Shown one piece after another: positions 7,391 to 15,712 of a stretch of 38,233 nt of DNA (position 1 is the first letter of the stretch; the number at the start of each line of letters is the position of its first letter). The translations under genes were made by a program, and so were the position numbers. The DNA is from Anaerocolumna sp. Lineage in GTDB: Bacteria > Bacillota > Clostridia > Lachnospirales > Lachnospiraceae. The DNA lies in assembly GCA_029239975.1 (NCBI GenBank), contig JARBTX010000036.1, forward strand, positions 1 through 38,233, given 5' to 3'. The notes below the pieces were generated by a model. That model saw nothing but the letters and a program-made list of their open reading frames with translations. It did no database searches and was not told the DNA's origin.

Positions 7391-8386
7391 TTATTTATTA
7401 TCTACTGCATTTTTTGCCCAATTTGAATCCTTAAGGATGGCTCTACCAACTCCAATTAAATCAGTCTTTTCGTCTTTTAATAATCTTTCAGCTTCAGCTA
7501 CATCTGTAATACCACCAGTTAAAATGACTGGAATTGCTACCTCTTTCTTTATTGCTTCAGTAATTTCTGAAAAATACCCTTGTTCCTTATTCTCTGGATT
7601 AACATATCCACAAAATCCTCCAGAAATATCTAAAATATCCACACCTGCTTCTTCAAATTTTTTAGAAGCTATTACACTATCCTTTATACTACTTCCACCA
7701 TCTCTGTAATCGCATGCACCAAGTCGAAGTAGGATTGTAAAATCTTCCCCTACTGCTTCTCTTACTGCCTTGATTACTTCAAGATGAATCTTGATCCTAC
7801 TTAAAACATCACCACCATATTCATCCTCTCTTTTATTAGTAAGTGGTGAAAAAAATTGGTTTAATAAGTATCCATGAGCGGAATGAATTTCTACACCATC
7901 AAAACCTGCTGCTTTAATACGAATAGCCGCATCTCTAAAATTCTGTATAATACCATTTATGTCATCTATTAATAATTCCTTAGGCATTTCACCATTTGGT
8001 ATCCTTGGATTTATTATCGCAGACGGACCTACAATATCTAATCCAGTAACTTCGTTACTTGCGGCACTTCCAGCATGATTCATTTGCATAACTGCCTTTG
8101 AACCATTTTTATGAATTGTATTTGCTAATTCTTTTAACGGTTCTATCATATCATCACTTGCAATAGATAATTGTCTATTACTTGCTTTGCCTTCATCTGA
8201 GATAAAACTATGTTCAATTATAATTAAGGAGATATATCCACCCTTTGATTTTTCATCATAATAATCTATTATCTCTTTACTTATCTTGCCATCTTCTTCT
8301 GACTTACCTGTTGCCATTGGTGGCATTACTAATCTGTTGTTTAATTGTATGTTTCTACAATTGAATGCTCTATTAATCTCGTTCAT
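7391..8386 (-). CDS. NADH:flavin oxidoreductase, Old Yellow Enzyme family
   Basis: The 331-residue FMN TIM-barrel enzyme of the OYE/NemA/YqjM class reduces activated C=C bonds or similar electrophiles with NAD(P)H. NRLVMPPMATG (17-27) opens the barrel. QMNHAG lies at 101-106. The substrate-binding residues are His168, His171 and Tyr173 in HSAHGYLLNQF. TNKREDEYGG (183-192) and the phosphate-binding end ILTGGIT...IGVGRAIL bind FMN. It is the single-domain form, without the Fe-S/FAD extension of 2,4-dienoyl-CoA reductases. The ATG at 8386 has AGGAG at 8392-8396. The substrate is unknown. Confidence 0.9.
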   Translation of the reverse strand: MNEINRAFNCRNIQLNNRLVMPPMATGKSEEDGKISKEIIDYYDEKSKGGYISLIIIEHSFISDEGKASNRQLSIASDDMIEPLKELANTIHKNGSKAVMQMNHAGSAASNEVTGLDIVGPSAIINPRIPNGEMPKELLIDDINGIIQNFRDAAIRIKAAGFDGVEIHSAHGYLLNQFFSPLTNKREDEYGGDVLSRIKIHLEVIKAVREAVGEDFTILLRLGACDYRDGGSSIKDSVIASKKFEEAGVDILDISGGFCGYVNPENKEQGYFSEITEAIKKEVAIPVILTGGITDVAEAERLLKDEKTDLIGVGRAILKDSNWAKNAVDNK

Positions 8387-8524
8387 AAAATCTCCTTATC
8401 TTATTAATTATAATCTCAATATAAGTTATACATAATACTTAATAGTTAGTTTCCTTGTATACTTTTATCTATAATGTAATCTCCATTAATTGCTTTCGTA
8501 TGCATCTTATCTCTTAATTTATTT

Positions 8525-9253
8525 CTAATTATCTTTATTCACAATATTATCGAAAGCTTCCTTAATGTTATCTGTGTATATTCCACCATGATAGCATATG
8601 ATCTTAGATATCTTATAATCCATAAGTTTTCTAATTGATTTCTTTGCTTCTTCCATATCTAATGTATATTGTGGATTAGCAATAGTAAGTACTCCGTTCT
8701 CAATTACTACAGCATCACCAGCTATTAATATCTGTTTCTCCTTTATATACAGTGAAATATGACCTGGCATGTGACCAGGAGTTGCAATTATTTCAATACC
8801 GCCAAGACAATCTAGGATTTCTTTATCATGTAAGCAGATATCTACTTTCACAGTTTCAACTGACTCTAACATTGATTGAAATGCTTTCGCATTTTCTTTT
8901 TCTGATTCAGGAAGTGTTTCATAGATAGATTCAGCTTGTTGTAATCTAAGTGATTTTTCTTTCCCACTAACATATTTTTCATCATCTATGGAAGCCATTA
9001 TCTGAACATTTGGTAGTTCTCTCTTTATTTCTGCTAAAGCCCCCATATGATCAAAATCATGATGTGTAATAATTACTTTCGTTAATTTATTAATATCTAA
9101 TCCTTCCAACATGGCAGCCTCTTTTATTAACGGCCAAAAACCAGGATAACCACAATCAACTAATATTATTTCTTGTTCATCTGATAATATCACAGGATAG
9201 ATATTATTGGATTCTTCTCCTAAATTAATTTTTAAGCTAGTTATAGCACTCAT
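8525..9253 (-). CDS. Metallo-beta-lactamase-fold hydrolase
   Basis: The 242-residue protein has the MBL fold. The metal motif is THHDFDHMG, in the form His-x-Asp-x-Asp-His (His64 to His69) found in many lactonase- or glyoxalase-like members. Later ligands are in ATPGHMPGHISLYI and AGDAVV, and the final His is in CYHGG. It probably hydrolyses a thioester or lactone; the substrate is not visible. I place the start at ATG 9253, with AAAGGTGAG seven bases upstream (complement of 9261-9269). An in-frame GTG at 9265 lies inside that ribosome site and is unlikely. The gene follows the mntP terminator. Confidence 0.85.
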   Translation of the reverse strand: MSAITSLKINLGEESNNIYPVILSDEQEIILVDCGYPGFWPLIKEAAMLEGLDINKLTKVIITHHDFDHMGALAEIKRELPNVQIMASIDDEKYVSGKEKSLRLQQAESIYETLPESEKENAKAFQSMLESVETVKVDICLHDKEILDCLGGIEIIATPGHMPGHISLYIKEKQILIAGDAVVIENGVLTIANPQYTLDMEEAKKSIRKLMDYKISKIICYHGGIYTDNIKEAFDNIVNKDN

Positions 9254-9285
9254 ACATAATCTCACCTTTCAATTCATATAAAAAT

Positions 9286-9334
9286 AACCAAATATAATTA
9301 TAGAACATTTTTGTTCCAATAACTATACTTGGTT
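9286..9334 (-). terminator. Terminator of mntP
   Basis: A long imperfect hairpin (AACCAA...GAACA paired with TGTTC...TTGGTT) is followed on the minus strand by a short T run. It separates mntP from the MBL-fold gene. Confidence 0.7.
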
Positions 9335-9347
9335 TATGAAAATTTTT

Positions 9348-9938
9348 CTATCCTAATAACCCTAAGTGTTCAACTAAAATCTTTGTCCCAATACAGACTA
9401 AAATTATTCCACCAGTAAGTTCCGCTTTGGATTTGAATTTTGCACCAAAAACACTACCGATTTTAACACCAACTAAGGATAAGCTATATGTAACTAACCC
9501 TATAAAAGATACGGCAGGTACGATATCAACTTGTAAGAATGCAAATGTAATACCAACAGCAAGAGCGTCGATACTCGTTGCAACTGCTAAAACAATCATA
9601 TTTTTAAATGGTAATGTCTGTTCCTTTTCAGCAGGACAACCACATTCACCACACTCATTTTCATCCTTCTTTAAAGCTTCTCTTATCATATTTACTCCGA
9701 TAATACCTAATAGTACAAAAGCAACCCAATGGTCTATACTAGTAATTTTATCACGAAATTGGATTCCTAAGAAATAACCGATTAAAGGCATCCCTGCCTG
9801 GAATATACCAAAATACAATCCTACTGTAACTGCATGTTTAGTCGTAACTTTCTTTAGTGAAAGCCCCTTACAGATTGCAACTGCAAATGCATCCATAGAT
9901 AATCCAACTGCTAAAATAAATAATTCAATAATACTCAT
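9348..9938 (-). CDS. mntP: Manganese efflux pump MntP
   Basis: This 196-residue membrane protein has the MntP/YebN two-repeat fold and exports Mn2+ across the cytoplasmic membrane. Six hydrophobic helices are visible. Each half carries its conserved Asp motif: [12 protein letters not shown] (Asp16) and [11 protein letters not shown] (Asp124). The loop at residues 96-101 is Cys-rich (CGECGC), a metal-binding possibility. The ATG at 9938 has GGAG upstream. The leader contains a yybP-ykoY manganese riboswitch, which supports the function independently. Length is normal for the family. Confidence 0.95.
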   Translation of the reverse strand: MSIIELFILAVGLSMDAFAVAICKGLSLKKVTTKHAVTVGLYFGIFQAGMPLIGYFLGIQFRDKITSIDHWVAFVLLGIIGVNMIREALKKDENECGECGCPAEKEQTLPFKNMIVLAVATSIDALAVGITFAFLQVDIVPAVSFIGLVTYSLSLVGVKIGSVFGAKFKSKAELTGGIILVCIGTKILVEHLGLLG

Positions 9939-9987
9939 TGATTCTACTCCTTTGTTATTATATTATCAGGTAAATAGTAAGAAAAAA

Positions 9988-10024
9988 GACTTATCTACAG
10001 CACAAAAAAAGCTGTAGATAAGTC
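9988..10024 (-). terminator. Riboswitch-controlled intrinsic terminator of mntP
   Basis: Fourteen-base arms (complement of 10011-10024 and 9988-10001, GACTTATCTACAGC / GCTGTAGATAAGTC) pair perfectly. They are followed on the minus strand by TTTTTT. Its 5' arm shares CTTATC with the P1 stem of the aptamer. Confidence 0.9.
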
Positions 10025-10107
10025 TCGTTATTTAAAGCAAAACCAGATAGTAACTATCAGTATGTTGGCTTCGCTACACTTTTAGCGCTAACTACTCCCT
10101 TATCACA
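10017..10107 (-). ncRNA. yybP-ykoY manganese riboswitch aptamer
   Basis: Read on the minus strand, the leader has the family's conserved blocks in order: AAGGGAGTAG near the 5' end, a GTAGCGAAGCC segment, TATCTGGTTTTGC, and TAACGAGACTTATC at the 3' end. P1 is GATAAG (complement of 10099-10104) with CTTATC (complement of 10017-10022). The same CTTATC forms the 5' arm of the terminator, so Mn2+-bound aptamer and terminator exclude each other. This predicts an ON switch that makes MntP when manganese is high. Confidence 0.92.
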
Positions 10108-10216
10108 ATGAGAATATATTAACTTATTGATAATATTGTGTCAATAACTTTTCTAATTTTTTTATTAATTGTTCTATATTTTATCATATTTTTCAATTCT
10201 ACATTTTCATATTTAA

Positions 10217-10948
10217 TTATTTGAATTTCTGTTTAAATTTTCGATATAAAAATAGTATCCAAATCGTTGAAGATAAAAGAAACCATATTATATAAATTAC
10301 TTTACTATCTATTACAAACTTAGATAACCAAAAGGATGGAAGTATTGATAAGATATATTGAATATCACCATGAACAAAATAAGGTACTGGTATTCCCATA
10401 ATAAAAAACCCTGTTAATTTCGTAACCGCCATTCCTTCTACTTTATTCGTTGATAACGAAATCACTAACATCGCTTCGATTAATGATATTATAACAGATA
10501 AGTATGCTATTACTACAATTAGACCAAATGATGGTTTCGTAAGTGAGAAAATTGAAAGAATTACTATCGTTATTATAAATGAAATACCCATAGGAATTCC
10601 TAATCTAGATAGTAGATAACCATTTTTATTTAATGGAGTTACAGCAAGATAGTTTGATATTCCATCATCGATTTCTCCAAGTATAACCATAGCAGCTATA
10701 AAACAATACATTAATGGAGTTATAGTTGCTAAAAACAGATCAAATATCTGATAGAAAGGCGTTAATACTTCTTCTAGAGCATATTGTTTCTTTAATAACT
10801 TTTCAGCCACAGGTATACCAAAGCGAAATGCTAAGCCACTTAAAACAGGAGCTATACATGCCATAATTAACATTGCGTCACTGCCTATTTGCTTTAGAAA
10901 TTGATGAAAGGTTATAATAAGTGGCTTTCGTTTTAAATTTAATATCAT
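10217..10948 (-). CDS. ABC-2 type exporter permease, second subunit
   Basis: The 243-residue protein has about six hydrophobic helices in the ABC-2 permease layout. Its large extracytoplasmic part is at residues 45-70, and EIDDGISNYLAVTPL (about 92-106) resembles the coupling helix region of these permeases. It starts at ATG 10948 and overlaps the stop of the preceding permease by four bases (ATGA), so the two are translationally coupled. They probably form a heterodimeric channel with the ATPase at 11645-12490. The arrangement of two dissimilar permeases plus one ATPase resembles drug or bacteriocin-type exporters; the substrate is not visible. Confidence 0.82.
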   Translation of the reverse strand: MILNLKRKPLIITFHQFLKQIGSDAMLIMACIAPVLSGLAFRFGIPVAEKLLKKQYALEEVLTPFYQIFDLFLATITPLMYCFIAAMVILGEIDDGISNYLAVTPLNKNGYLLSRLGIPMGISFIITIVILSIFSLTKPSFGLIVVIAYLSVIISLIEAMLVISLSTNKVEGMAVTKLTGFFIMGIPVPYFVHGDIQYILSILPSFWLSKFVIDSKVIYIIWFLLSSTIWILFLYRKFKQKFK

Positions 10949-11637
10949 AATTTAATACCTCCAACACTCTGAAACATACGTTTAAGAACTCGGCATGTTA
11001 CTAAAAAAAGTAATCCCATAAATATAGCTAATAAAGTCAGGTTCAGGACTAAACTCTCACTTTTTCCAAGCAATAATTGTATAATAATACTTCCGGGATG
11101 TAATCGTATTATTAGATTATGATATCCATACAAATAAAGCATAGGTGGTAAAAATATAATAAGTTCAAATGGTACTGTTGCAATTAAAAATTGATTTAAG
11201 CTATTAATGTTAGCAGCTACGATTAACCCTAATAAGGTAAATATTACGGACCCAAGAAAGGTTCCAAGCACTATTAAAATGAAATCGTTTATGTTATTTT
11301 CACCAGCAGCAATTGCTAATAATAAACCAACTAAAGTTGCAATAAAACCTAATGAGATAACCTTAGATAATATATATTCCCACACCTTAACCGGTGAAAC
11401 TGCTATGGAATTAAGTACTCGTTGACTTTTTTCAAGCAATATGATAGCTCCCATAAAAAATAATCCCATAGCTGCAGGGTCTGAAAATATCATAATAGTG
11501 GCTGCCATCTCTCTCCACTGCTTTGGAAAAAGATTAATTAGGACAATATAAAAACAGGTAAAAACTAGATATACAAAATAAAAACCATATTTTAATTGAA
11601 ATTTGATATCACCAAGAATTAGATTTTTTAATCTCAT
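10945..11637 (-). CDS. ABC-2 type exporter permease, first subunit
   Basis: The 230-residue membrane protein has six hydrophobic segments. It contains the ABC-2 motif LEKSQRVLNSIAVSPVKVWEYILSK-like region at about 67-92, quoted here only in part as EKSQRVLNSIAVSP, and a final helix before a short basic tail. It starts at ATG 11637, seven bases after the ATPase stop, and its stop overlaps the next permease. This makes a tight TetR-ATPase-permease-permease operon. Similar two-permease exporters are annotated as fluoroquinolone-type transporters, but similarity of arrangement is not proof of substrate. Confidence 0.82.
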   Translation of the reverse strand: MRLKNLILGDIKFQLKYGFYFVYLVFTCFYIVLINLFPKQWREMAATIMIFSDPAAMGLFFMGAIILLEKSQRVLNSIAVSPVKVWEYILSKVISLGFIATLVGLLLAIAAGENNINDFILIVLGTFLGSVIFTLLGLIVAANINSLNQFLIATVPFELIIFLPPMLYLYGYHNLIIRLHPGSIIIQLLLGKSESLVLNLTLLAIFMGLLFLVTCRVLKRMFQSVGGIKL

Positions 11638-11644
11638 AAAAGTC

Positions 11645-12490
11645 TCACACTAATCCCTTTCCCGTAATCTCTACAAATATATCACTTAGTGTAGGTTCAA
11701 GACTGTGTATAGATAATAATTTGTTATTCTTTATTAATTCCATCAATTTTATATCTTCAGATGTTTGATTTAAGTAACATTCTCTTATTTCTTCTCGTTC
11801 ATCCATGTAGGTATATTTAATCTTTGCGGCTCCTTTTGACATGATTAAATTATGTGGTGTATCTAATGCTTTTAATTTACCATCTACTATAAATGCAACT
11901 CTATCACATAATTCCGTAGCATCTACCATGTTATGGGTTGTAAGTATAATCGTTTTTCCCTTTCTTTTTTCTTCTAGTATAATATCTTTCATGACCCTAC
12001 TATTAGATGGATCAAGACCACTGGTTGGTTCATCTAGGAATAATATATCCGGATTATGGAGCAGCGCTTTAATAAAATTTAATCTTGATTTCATTCCTTT
12101 AGAATAATCAGATACCTTTTTATCACCATCTTGAAATAATCCAACTGCTTTTAATAGCTCATCTATATCCCGTAAGTTTTTCGAATATAAAGAACCAAAA
12201 AATGCTAGATTTTGCCTTGCTGTTAACTTATCGTATAGACTTGGAAATTCAAAATCCACACCGATATTCTCGTAATAATTACTATCATGATTCTTACACT
12301 CTACACCATTTACTATTGCATTACCTTTATAGTTCGTAATCAAGCCTGTTAGTATTTTTTGTAGTGTGCTTTTACCCGCACCTGATGGACCAAGAAAGCC
12401 AAATATTTCACCTTTTTCCACCGTAAAATTAATATTCTCTAAAAATGGATGCCTGGTATAGCTAAATGATAAATCTTTTACCCTAATCAT
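11645..12490 (-). CDS. ABC exporter ATP-binding protein
   Basis: The 281-residue cytoplasmic ATPase powers the two permeases downstream. Walker A is GPSGAGKST (34-42). The signature loop is the variant YSKGM rather than LSGGQ, as is common in ABC-2 exporters. Walker B is ILFLDEPTSGLDP and the switch His is in LTTHNM. Residues 210-281 form a C-terminal extension ending with TLSDIFVEITGKG, typical of DrrA/CcmA-type subunits. Its ribosome site GGAGGG overlaps the stop codon of the TetR gene, and the ATG is at 12490. Confidence 0.92.
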   Translation of the reverse strand: MIRVKDLSFSYTRHPFLENINFTVEKGEIFGFLGPSGAGKSTLQKILTGLITNYKGNAIVNGVECKNHDSNYYENIGVDFEFPSLYDKLTARQNLAFFGSLYSKNLRDIDELLKAVGLFQDGDKKVSDYSKGMKSRLNFIKALLHNPDILFLDEPTSGLDPSNSRVMKDIILEEKRKGKTIILTTHNMVDATELCDRVAFIVDGKLKALDTPHNLIMSKGAAKIKYTYMDEREEIRECYLNQTSEDIKLMELIKNNKLLSIHSLEPTLSDIFVEITGKGLV

Positions 12491-12494
12491 ACTG

Positions 12495-13088
12495 TTATCC
12501 CTCCATTAACTGTAGAATGATACCATGTATCATAATCTTTAATGCTTCATCAAACACATCTTCTCCTATTTCCCTTTTATTAAGCATGGTAAGAAATACA
12601 CCACGTAATGCTCCACTAAACGCTTTTATGTTCTTACTTTCTGCATTTGGTATAAAACGAAGAAATTGTTCCATGCTATTATCATCATGTGAAAGATGTT
12701 CTTCCACCACTTTATCTGGTAGTTTTCTCATCAATAATTCCATATCACCATTTGTCATGATTTTAAGTAAACATGTCTCATCTAGTTTCTTAATTAAATT
12801 ACATAAAATATTTGTAATCTTATCTGTTGTTAATTGTCCTCCTAAAGCAGATACTTCATGAATAAATTCACTTTGTATACTTTCGTGTAAATCATTAATA
12901 ACATCAAATAACAATGATTCTTTGGATTCGTAAAATAAGTAAAACGTACCCTTTGGGATATTCACACGCTTTACAATTTCATCTACCGTAGTTTTTTTAA
13001 CGCCATATAAACATAAGCAATCATTTGCAACTTCTTTTAGTCTTTTGATGATAAATTGTCTTTCTTTTTCAGTATAAGTCTTTGGCAT
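12495..13088 (-). CDS. TetR-family repressor of the ABC exporter operon
   Basis: The 197-residue protein has an N-terminal TetR helix-turn-helix at about residues 10-60 (TVDEIVKRVNIPKGTFYLFYESKE region), then a helical ligand-binding domain. It is the first gene of the operon and would sense the exported compound. The ATG at 13088 is preceded by AAAGGA. The promoter is fully consensus and overlaps a likely operator, so a strong promoter held down by its own product is the simplest model. Confidence 0.9.
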   Translation of the reverse strand: MPKTYTEKERQFIIKRLKEVANDCLCLYGVKKTTVDEIVKRVNIPKGTFYLFYESKESLLFDVINDLHESIQSEFIHEVSALGGQLTTDKITNILCNLIKKLDETCLLKIMTNGDMELLMRKLPDKVVEEHLSHDDNSMEQFLRFIPNAESKNIKAFSGALRGVFLTMLNKREIGEDVFDEALKIMIHGIILQLMEG

Positions 13089-13109
13089 AAAGTTTCCTTT
13101 CGTACTATT

Positions 13110-13161
13110 TGACTGTTTTAATATTTTTAGTCATTATAATACTAATGTAATTATATGTCAA
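13110..13161 (-). promoter_or_regulatory. Consensus promoter and putative TetR operator
   Basis: On the minus strand TTGACA (complement of 13156-13161), a 17-bp spacer and TATAAT (complement of 13133-13138) match the sigma-A consensus exactly. Just downstream the inverted repeat TGACT-N14-AGTCA (13110-13133) covers the expected start site. It is the likely site for the TetR protein encoded next. Confidence 0.8.
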
Positions 13162-13258
13162 GAATAAAATGCTTGCTCTTGTTAATCTTGGTTTAGTTTA
13201 AATATTTTGTATCACATAAAAGCATACTTAATGCTTATCGTAGCAGATTAATCTAAAC

Positions 13259-13302
13259 AAAAAAACTCCCACAAAATCTATAATAATGATTTTGTAGAAG
13301 TC
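13259..13302 (-). terminator. Terminator of the papain-like gene
   Basis: Arms CTCCCACAAAATC and GATTTTGTAGAAG pair with G-U steps around a short AT loop. An A run at 13259-13265 gives a T tract on the minus strand. Confidence 0.75.
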
Positions 13303-13433
13303 TTAGTTTTAAAATAATTATTTTATTCGATTCGATTATAGATAAGATATGATGAATAGTATGTAAGCTGATAAAGCGAACAAAGAGCTTTTTATACTTT
13401 GAATTAGAATTGCTTTCTTTACGTAAGAGACTA

Positions 13434-13976
13434 TTAGGTAATAATATCGTATTGTAATTCGTTAAATTCTTTAATCGTACCTTCAAATATGATTCTTTTA
13501 TTTTTTATATAATAGAAATCCATCGGTTTTGTTAGTTCTGGTATATAATTCCAAGATTCTACCTCTCCCATTAATTGTGAAACAAATTGAGAGCAAAAAT
13601 AATGATCTTTTCGTTTTAACCCTTTCCCAAAAGCGTATGTTACTACACCCATAAAATTATATCGATAATTCTCTGCATGATAGCAAAAATGAGATAATAC
13701 CTGATACATTGCATCGTACTCTTCATCCGTTACTGGAACTTCAAAAATACAACAACGTGCATTTGGAAAAAACGAATATAAACCGTGACTCAAATTTTCT
13801 TCAATAAAACCATTGTTTAACATATTATATCTCTTTTTACGCCCGAAGGAATACATTACATTTAAATTTCCATCAAAAGCTATAGAAGCGTGATTATAAG
13901 GATCCTTTGTATAACACCTTATTGCTTTGGAAAATAACGTTCCACTTTGTGATAAAATAATATAAATCTTTTTCAT
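13434..13976 (-). CDS. Permuted papain-like (NlpC/P60-type, YiiX-like) hydrolase
   Basis: The 180-residue protein fits the circularly permuted NlpC/P60 papain-like fold. The catalytic His comes first, in DPYNHASIAFD (His29), and the Cys later, in HYFCSQFVSQL (Cys128). There is no signal peptide, so it acts in the cytoplasm or at the membrane face. Related enzymes cleave amide or ester bonds in peptidoglycan peptides or lipids; the substrate is unknown. The ATG at 13976 has AGAGGTGAT upstream. A promoter (TTGATA, complement of 14124-14129; TATAGT, complement of 14101-14106; 17-bp spacer) leaves a leader of roughly 115 bases. Confidence 0.75.
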   Translation of the reverse strand: MKKIYIILSQSGTLFSKAIRCYTKDPYNHASIAFDGNLNVMYSFGRKKRYNMLNNGFIEENLSHGLYSFFPNARCCIFEVPVTDEEYDAMYQVLSHFCYHAENYRYNFMGVVTYAFGKGLKRKDHYFCSQFVSQLMGEVESWNYIPELTKPMDFYYIKNKRIIFEGTIKEFNELQYDIIT

Positions 13977-14100
13977 TCTATATCACCTCTAGTTAATAGT
14001 TGGGATAGCATTGATTAGGCCCAATAGTTAAAACTAAGGTTTGTCCCATGTAATCTTTTGTAATTCATTTTAATTATTATTACTTAACCCTATCAATAAT

Positions 14101-14129
14101 ACTATATAATAAATACACTCTAGTATCAA
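14101..14129 (-). promoter_or_regulatory. Promoter of the papain-like hydrolase gene
   Basis: TTGATA and TATAGT on the minus strand are 17 bp apart. In the leader TTAACTATTGGG and CCCAACTATTAA form an imperfect hairpin just before the ribosome site. Confidence 0.55.
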
Positions 14130-14172
14130 GTAAAATATAAAGATTAAGAATTGTAATAAAAACTTAAAAAAT

Positions 14173-14204
14173 AAAAAGTGGCTGTTATTAACCAGCCACT
14201 TTTT
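14173..14204. terminator. Bidirectional terminator
   Basis: Perfect arms AAAAAGTGGCTG and CAGCCACTTTTT surround an eight-base loop, with A and T runs on both sides. It ends the leftward operon that contains the 143-residue protein and probably the sugar importer. Confidence 0.9.
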
Positions 14205-14207
14205 ATT

Positions 14208-14639
14208 TTATTTAAGACATAATTTACATTGTTCTACATTATTTTGCTCAAATGCTAGTAATTTCTTTGCTAAGTCAATTATCTCAGGATCTGCATTTGG
14301 ATATTCATTTATCTTTTTGGTTATATCAATAATACCCATTGTACTACCTTGTATCAACATCTCCGAGATATGGGATGGACTATTATCCATAGCAGTTTTG
14401 GTATTAATCATAAAGTAAGAAGATATTTTTTGAAAAATACTATTATCTTTACCTTCTTTGTTTAATGATTGCAGCATTTCGTCAGCCTTATCGAATATCA
14501 TTTTATATTCATTGTATTGGGACTGAAGTATATTCTTATAATCTGCATCATCTACAATATCTAATAACTGGCTAATGGTGTCTATACCCATCTTTGTGTT
14601 TTGATAAATATAATTTAAAAATTCTACATTTTGATCCAT
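14208..14639 (-). CDS. Small all-helical protein, possibly ferritin-like four-helix bundle
   Basis: The 143 residues have no signal peptide or membrane segment and look entirely helical. NVEFLNYIYQNTKMGIDTI opens the protein and Glu/Tyr/Asp positions recur as in DUF2383- or CotF-like four-helix bundles. The C-terminus is QCKLCLK, a CxxC. I cannot assign a function. The ATG at 14639 has GGAGGTG upstream. Only 41 bp separate it from the importer permease, with no terminator or promoter in the gap, so it is probably the last gene of the importer operon. The terminator at 14173-14204 follows directly. Confidence 0.75.
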   Translation of the reverse strand: MDQNVEFLNYIYQNTKMGIDTISQLLDIVDDADYKNILQSQYNEYKMIFDKADEMLQSLNKEGKDNSIFQKISSYFMINTKTAMDNSPSHISEMLIQGSTMGIIDITKKINEYPNADPEIIDLAKKLLAFEQNNVEQCKLCLK

Positions 14640-14680
14640 AGATTCACCTCCATGGATTAGTGTTCTCTTTTCAAATTTTT

Positions 14681-15712
14681 TTATTTACTTATTTTTTTCT
14701 TTAATTTTGCACCTACAAAAATACTTTGTAACACGATAAAGAAACAAAGTAAAGCTGCTATAACAATCTTAGTCCACCAAGAAGAAAGTGTTCCTTGAAA
14801 TGTAATAAACGTTTCTATAGTTCCTTTTATTAAAACACCAAATAAACTTCCGATTACATTACCAACACCACCAGTTAATAAGGTACCACCAATAACCGAT
14901 GCTGCAATTGCTTCCATCTCAAAACCCTTTGCTTGTTCCACAAAGCCACCACTGGTATTTAAGCAAAAAACAAATCCTGCTAAAGCAGCTAAAAAACCAT
15001 TCATAATATATACTTTCAATTTTGTCTTTCTCACATTTAATCCCATTAATAATGAAGATTGTTCATTACCACCAACAGCATAAATAGATCGACCAAACTT
15101 AAGATACTTTAATAGTAAGAATATTAGAATTAAAACAACCAAGGCTATAATTACACTAGGGTAAATATAAGGTTTTACTAATATACCTTTTCGATTCACT
15201 GTTCCACCAAATGGTAAATAAATTTTAGCATTCGCCATAGCAAGAAATGTTTTATTTTTTATAGTTATCATCTCAGTACTGATAATTGCGGTCATACCTC
15301 TTGCAAAAAACATGCCTGCTAAGGTTACAATAAAGGGTTGAATTTTTAAATAAGCAATTAAAAAGCCCTGTACTAAACCAAATAAGATACCAATAAGTAA
15401 AACTAATATAATAGACGGTATTGCACCCATTCCTTGTTTTTCCATCATCCAGGCAAGTAACATACAAGTCATTGCTACGACAGAACCGATTGAAATATCA
15501 ATACCGCCAGTAATAAGAACAGTAGTCATACCAACCGATGCAACAATTAATCCTGCATTGCTGATAAATAAATTTAAAAATACTTGAAGTCTACCAAAAT
15601 TCTTTTCACGGAATATGATCATACCTGCAATATACATAATTATAAATAAAACGATTGTGATAAATAGTAAAAATGTATTTGCTCCGAATTTATCTCTTAT
15701 TTTATTTACCAT
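14681..15712 (-). CDS. yjfF: Furanose ABC importer permease, YjfF-like
   Basis: The 343-residue permease of the ribose/galactofuranose branch (BPD_transp_2) has about nine hydrophobic helices. The family motif GGIDISIGSVVAM lies at about residues 69-81 and IGGTLLTGGVGNVIGSLFG near residue 275. It pairs with the YtfT-like permease to form the membrane channel. The ATG at 15712 overlaps the previous stop by one base (TAATG) and has AAGGTGG upstream. Gene order and type match E. coli ytfQ-ytfR-ytfT-yjfF. Confidence 0.88.
   Translation of the reverse strand: MVNKIRDKFGANTFLLFITIVLFIIMYIAGMIIFREKNFGRLQVFLNLFISNAGLIVASVGMTTVLITGGIDISIGSVVAMTCMLLAWMMEKQGMGAIPSIILVLLIGILFGLVQGFLIAYLKIQPFIVTLAGMFFARGMTAIISTEMITIKNKTFLAMANAKIYLPFGGTVNRKGILVKPYIYPSVIIALVVLILIFLLLKYLKFGRSIYAVGGNEQSSLLMGLNVRKTKLKVYIMNGFLAALAGFVFCLNTSGGFVEQAKGFEMEAIAASVIGGTLLTGGVGNVIGSLFGVLIKGTIETFITFQGTLSSWWTKIVIAALLCFFIVLQSIFVGAKLKKKISK

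Noticed and set aside
9254..9265. GTG start at 9265 for the MBL-fold protein
   Set aside because: The GTG is part of the AAAGGTGAG ribosome site of the ATG at 9253.
13253..13486. 77-codon minus-strand open frame
   Set aside because: It overlaps the end of the papain-like gene and runs through its terminator hairpin; there is no ribosome site and the composition is that of noncoding AT-rich DNA.
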